Below are positions 6,701-7,399 of a stretch of DNA of 7,399 bases, piece after piece (the first letter of the stretch is position 1; each line of letters opens with the position of its first letter). This DNA comes from JBOFDK01 sp051650305. GTDB lineage: Bacteria; Bacillota; Clostridia; Lachnospirales; Cellulosilyticaceae. The stretch is taken from assembly GCA_051650305.1 (NCBI GenBank), contig JBOFIT010000021.1, positions 1-7,399 on the forward strand, written 5' to 3'. Under the pieces are notes generated by a model that saw only the letters and a list, made by a program, of their open reading frames with translations, had not been told where the DNA came from and searched no databases. The position numbers and the translations under genes are program-made.

Positions 6701-7399
6701 AGAGCCGGATATCGACCTTAACTTCTCTGGAGACTACCAGGCTAAAGCCCATAAATACGTAGAGGTTATCTTCGGTGAAGGGAAAGCCTTCCGTGCCGGA
6801 ACCATCGGAACTATGGCGGAAAAGACTGCTTTTGCGTACGTTTATAAATACTACGAAGAACGTGGCATTCATAAGCGACGTTCTGAAATGAAACGTATTG
6901 CTATGGGATGTACAGGCGTTAAGCGTACGACGGGGCAGCATCCAGGCGGTATTATCGTTGTGCCACATGACCGTGATATTTTCGAATTTACAGCTATTCA
7001 GCATCCAGCTAATGATATGACGACGCCTATCATTACCACCCATTTCGAATACCACTCCATTGACCATAATCTTCTCAAGCTGGATATACTAGGACATGAT
7101 GATCCGACCATTATTAGGCGATTAGAAGACATCACTGGTATTAACTCTCAGACCATCAAGTTGGATGATAAAGACGTTATGTCTTTATTCCACAGTACAG
7201 AGGTTCTAGGCATTAAGCCTTCGGATATAAGCGGTATTCCACTAGGGTGTCTAGGCGTACCAGAGTTTGGTACAGATTTCGTTATTCAGATGGTTATGGA
7301 TGCCAAACCTCAGAGTTTCTCGGACCTTGTACGTATCTCAGGGCTTTCACATGGTACAGACGTATGGTTAGGAAATGCACAGACACTTATTGAAGAAGG
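3759..7399 (+). CDS. polC: DNA polymerase III alpha subunit, PolC type (Gram-positive), 3'-truncated by window edge
   Basis: The main replicative polymerase of low-GC Gram-positive bacteria, with built-in 3'-5' proofreading. 1213 codons are visible. Domain order is canonical: N-terminal PolC domain (about 1-160), a charged variable linker (about 165-240), OB fold (about 250-330), then a PHP domain starting at HLHT (353-356). The DEDDh exonuclease is inserted into PHP, with Asp440/Glu442 in VFDLETTG, Asn521/Asp525 in AHNADFD, and His578/Asp583 in HRAVDD. PHP resumes with EGLIIGSACEAGE and CDVHFIDPED. The palm has GSRGSVGSS (898-906), the structural zinc site has CPKC (926-929) and CPKC (955-958), and the catalytic aspartates are Asp984/Asp986 in PDIDLNFSG and Asp1109 in KLDILGHDD. 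These correspond to Asp973, Asp975 and Asp1098 of Geobacillus PolC with a constant offset of 11, so about 240 C-terminal residues (rest of fingers, C-terminal domain, clamp-binding motif) lie beyond the window. No stop or frameshift was seen. Its own promoter and the upstream terminator make it a separate unit. Confidence 0.97.
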   Translation, partial: MSDTQKAFFTVLPDLKVERRLEDLFGQTKVTSVEYHKKEEKLVLSLQSGMLITYKDIKKVTQLIKERLFATSELKIEVAVQFALGDRYTLKEIVHEYKSSLLEELMEHKLLHYLMVKNAQWEVSGDTINLTIENNLLSRKNAPDVKRWLENVFTERFEMKVIFDMDCTASASEAFTEENEHRLMSEVQAVMSERKEVEAPCAAKPQESCEQKKDFGGDRMRKKAKDPEVFYGRECDGDITPIDEITDEIGEVVIQGKVLCIDTREIRMEKTIIMFDITDFSDTITIKLFVKNEELGEVFESLKKGGFYRIKGMAIMDKFDKEITVGSIRGMKAIPDFTTKRMDTSEEKRVELHLHTMMSDMDSVVEIHKVIDRAKAWGMPAIAITDHGCLQAFPIANHCISMKEDFKIIYGVEAYFVDDSKEVVTDSENQSLKGSYVVFDLETTGFSPNLNRIIEVGAVKVVEGEVVDRFSSFVNPHIPIPYTIQQLTGIVDDMVKDAPPIEEVLPQFLAFCEGSVMVAHNADFDMSFIHTNAERQGLPHHYTVVDTVSLARVLMPHLGNFKLNNISKQLGISLENHHRAVDDAAATAEIFMKFIEMLEEKEVYALDAINQMAEMSPAYIKKLPTYHGIILVQNEIGRVNLNRLVSASHLDYFSRRPRMPKSLIQKHREGLIIGSACEAGELFQGILREKDESELARIIQFYDYLEIQPIGNNHFMLKSDKYSAQTEEDLIGYNKRIVELGDIYHKPVVATCDVHFIDPEDELYRRIIMAGKGFKDADDQAPLYLRTTEEMLQEFAYLGPEKAREVVITNTNLINDQIDKISPVLPNKCPPEIPNSDETLREICYNKAHEVYGPDLHPVVVERLERELNSIISNGFAVMYIISQKLVWDSNDHGYLVGSRGSVGSSFAATMSGITEVNPLSPHYICPKCYYTDFDSPEVKAYAGSSGCDMPDADCPKCGHPLNKEGHDIPFETFLGFEGNKEPDIDLNFSGDYQAKAHKYVEVIFGEGKAFRAGTIGTMAEKTAFAYVYKYYEERGIHKRRSEMKRIAMGCTGVKRTTGQHPGGIIVVPHDRDIFEFTAIQHPANDMTTPIITTHFEYHSIDHNLLKLDILGHDDPTIIRRLEDITGINSQTIKLDDKDVMSLFHSTEVLGIKPSDISGIPLGCLGVPEFGTDFVIQMVMDAKPQSFSDLVRISGLSHGTDVWLGNAQTLIEE

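Noticed and set aside
6564..7067. 167-codon open frame on the - strand
   Set aside because: It lies wholly antisense to the highly conserved polymerase core of polC, including the catalytic aspartates. It has no recognisable family and is explained by codon bias of the sense strand.
1..7399. CRISPR arrays, transposons, tRNA or rRNA genes, defence systems
   Set aside because: No regularly spaced repeats, transposase motifs, cloverleaf or rRNA-like segments were seen on either strand. Nothing supports a mobile or defence island within the window.

Overview
The window reads as ordinary chromosomal DNA from a moderately AT-rich Gram-positive bacterium of the Clostridia, most likely Lachnospirales-like. 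Three things support this. The first is a PolC-type replicative DNA polymerase, the type used by low-GC Firmicutes, whose PHP/exonuclease wording is clostridial. The second is strong AAGGGGG-type ribosome binding sites. The third is sigma-A promoters carrying TRTGN extended -10 elements. All supported genes lie on the + strand. The window opens and closes inside genes.

Layout. 1-801: the 3' part of an unrecognised gene with a helix-turn-helix-like segment. 802-951: an intergenic stretch with two candidate sigma-A promoters. 952-1299: a small stand-alone protein of the DUF2294/MpsC family. 1300-1444: a spacer with a very strong intrinsic terminator. 1445-3325: a 626-residue protein that I assign to the uncharacterised DUF4914 family. 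By eye it aligns along nearly its whole length with ATP-dependent phosphoenolpyruvate carboxykinase (PEPCK), including most active-site positions. 3379-3612: a 77-residue winged-helix DNA-binding protein with its own extended -10 promoter, bracketed by a 7-bp inverted repeat and followed by an intrinsic terminator. 3759-7399: polC, with its own extended -10 promoter and strong RBS, cut by the window edge about 240 codons before its expected end.

The genes do not look like one functional system. Terminators at 1355-1402 and 3621-3651 and separate promoters divide the window into short transcription units, each of one or two genes. The only pair whose spacing suggests a link is the PEPCK-like gene and the small regulator gene 53 bases downstream, and even that regulator has its own promoter.

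I see no CRISPR array, insertion sequence, tRNA or rRNA gene, or recognisable defence or mobile system. The most interesting item is the PEPCK-like protein. It seems to keep the PEPCK fold and most ligands, but the metal-binding aspartate motif is altered and a segment is inserted after the P-loop. Family assignments rest on remembered family sequences; no search was run.
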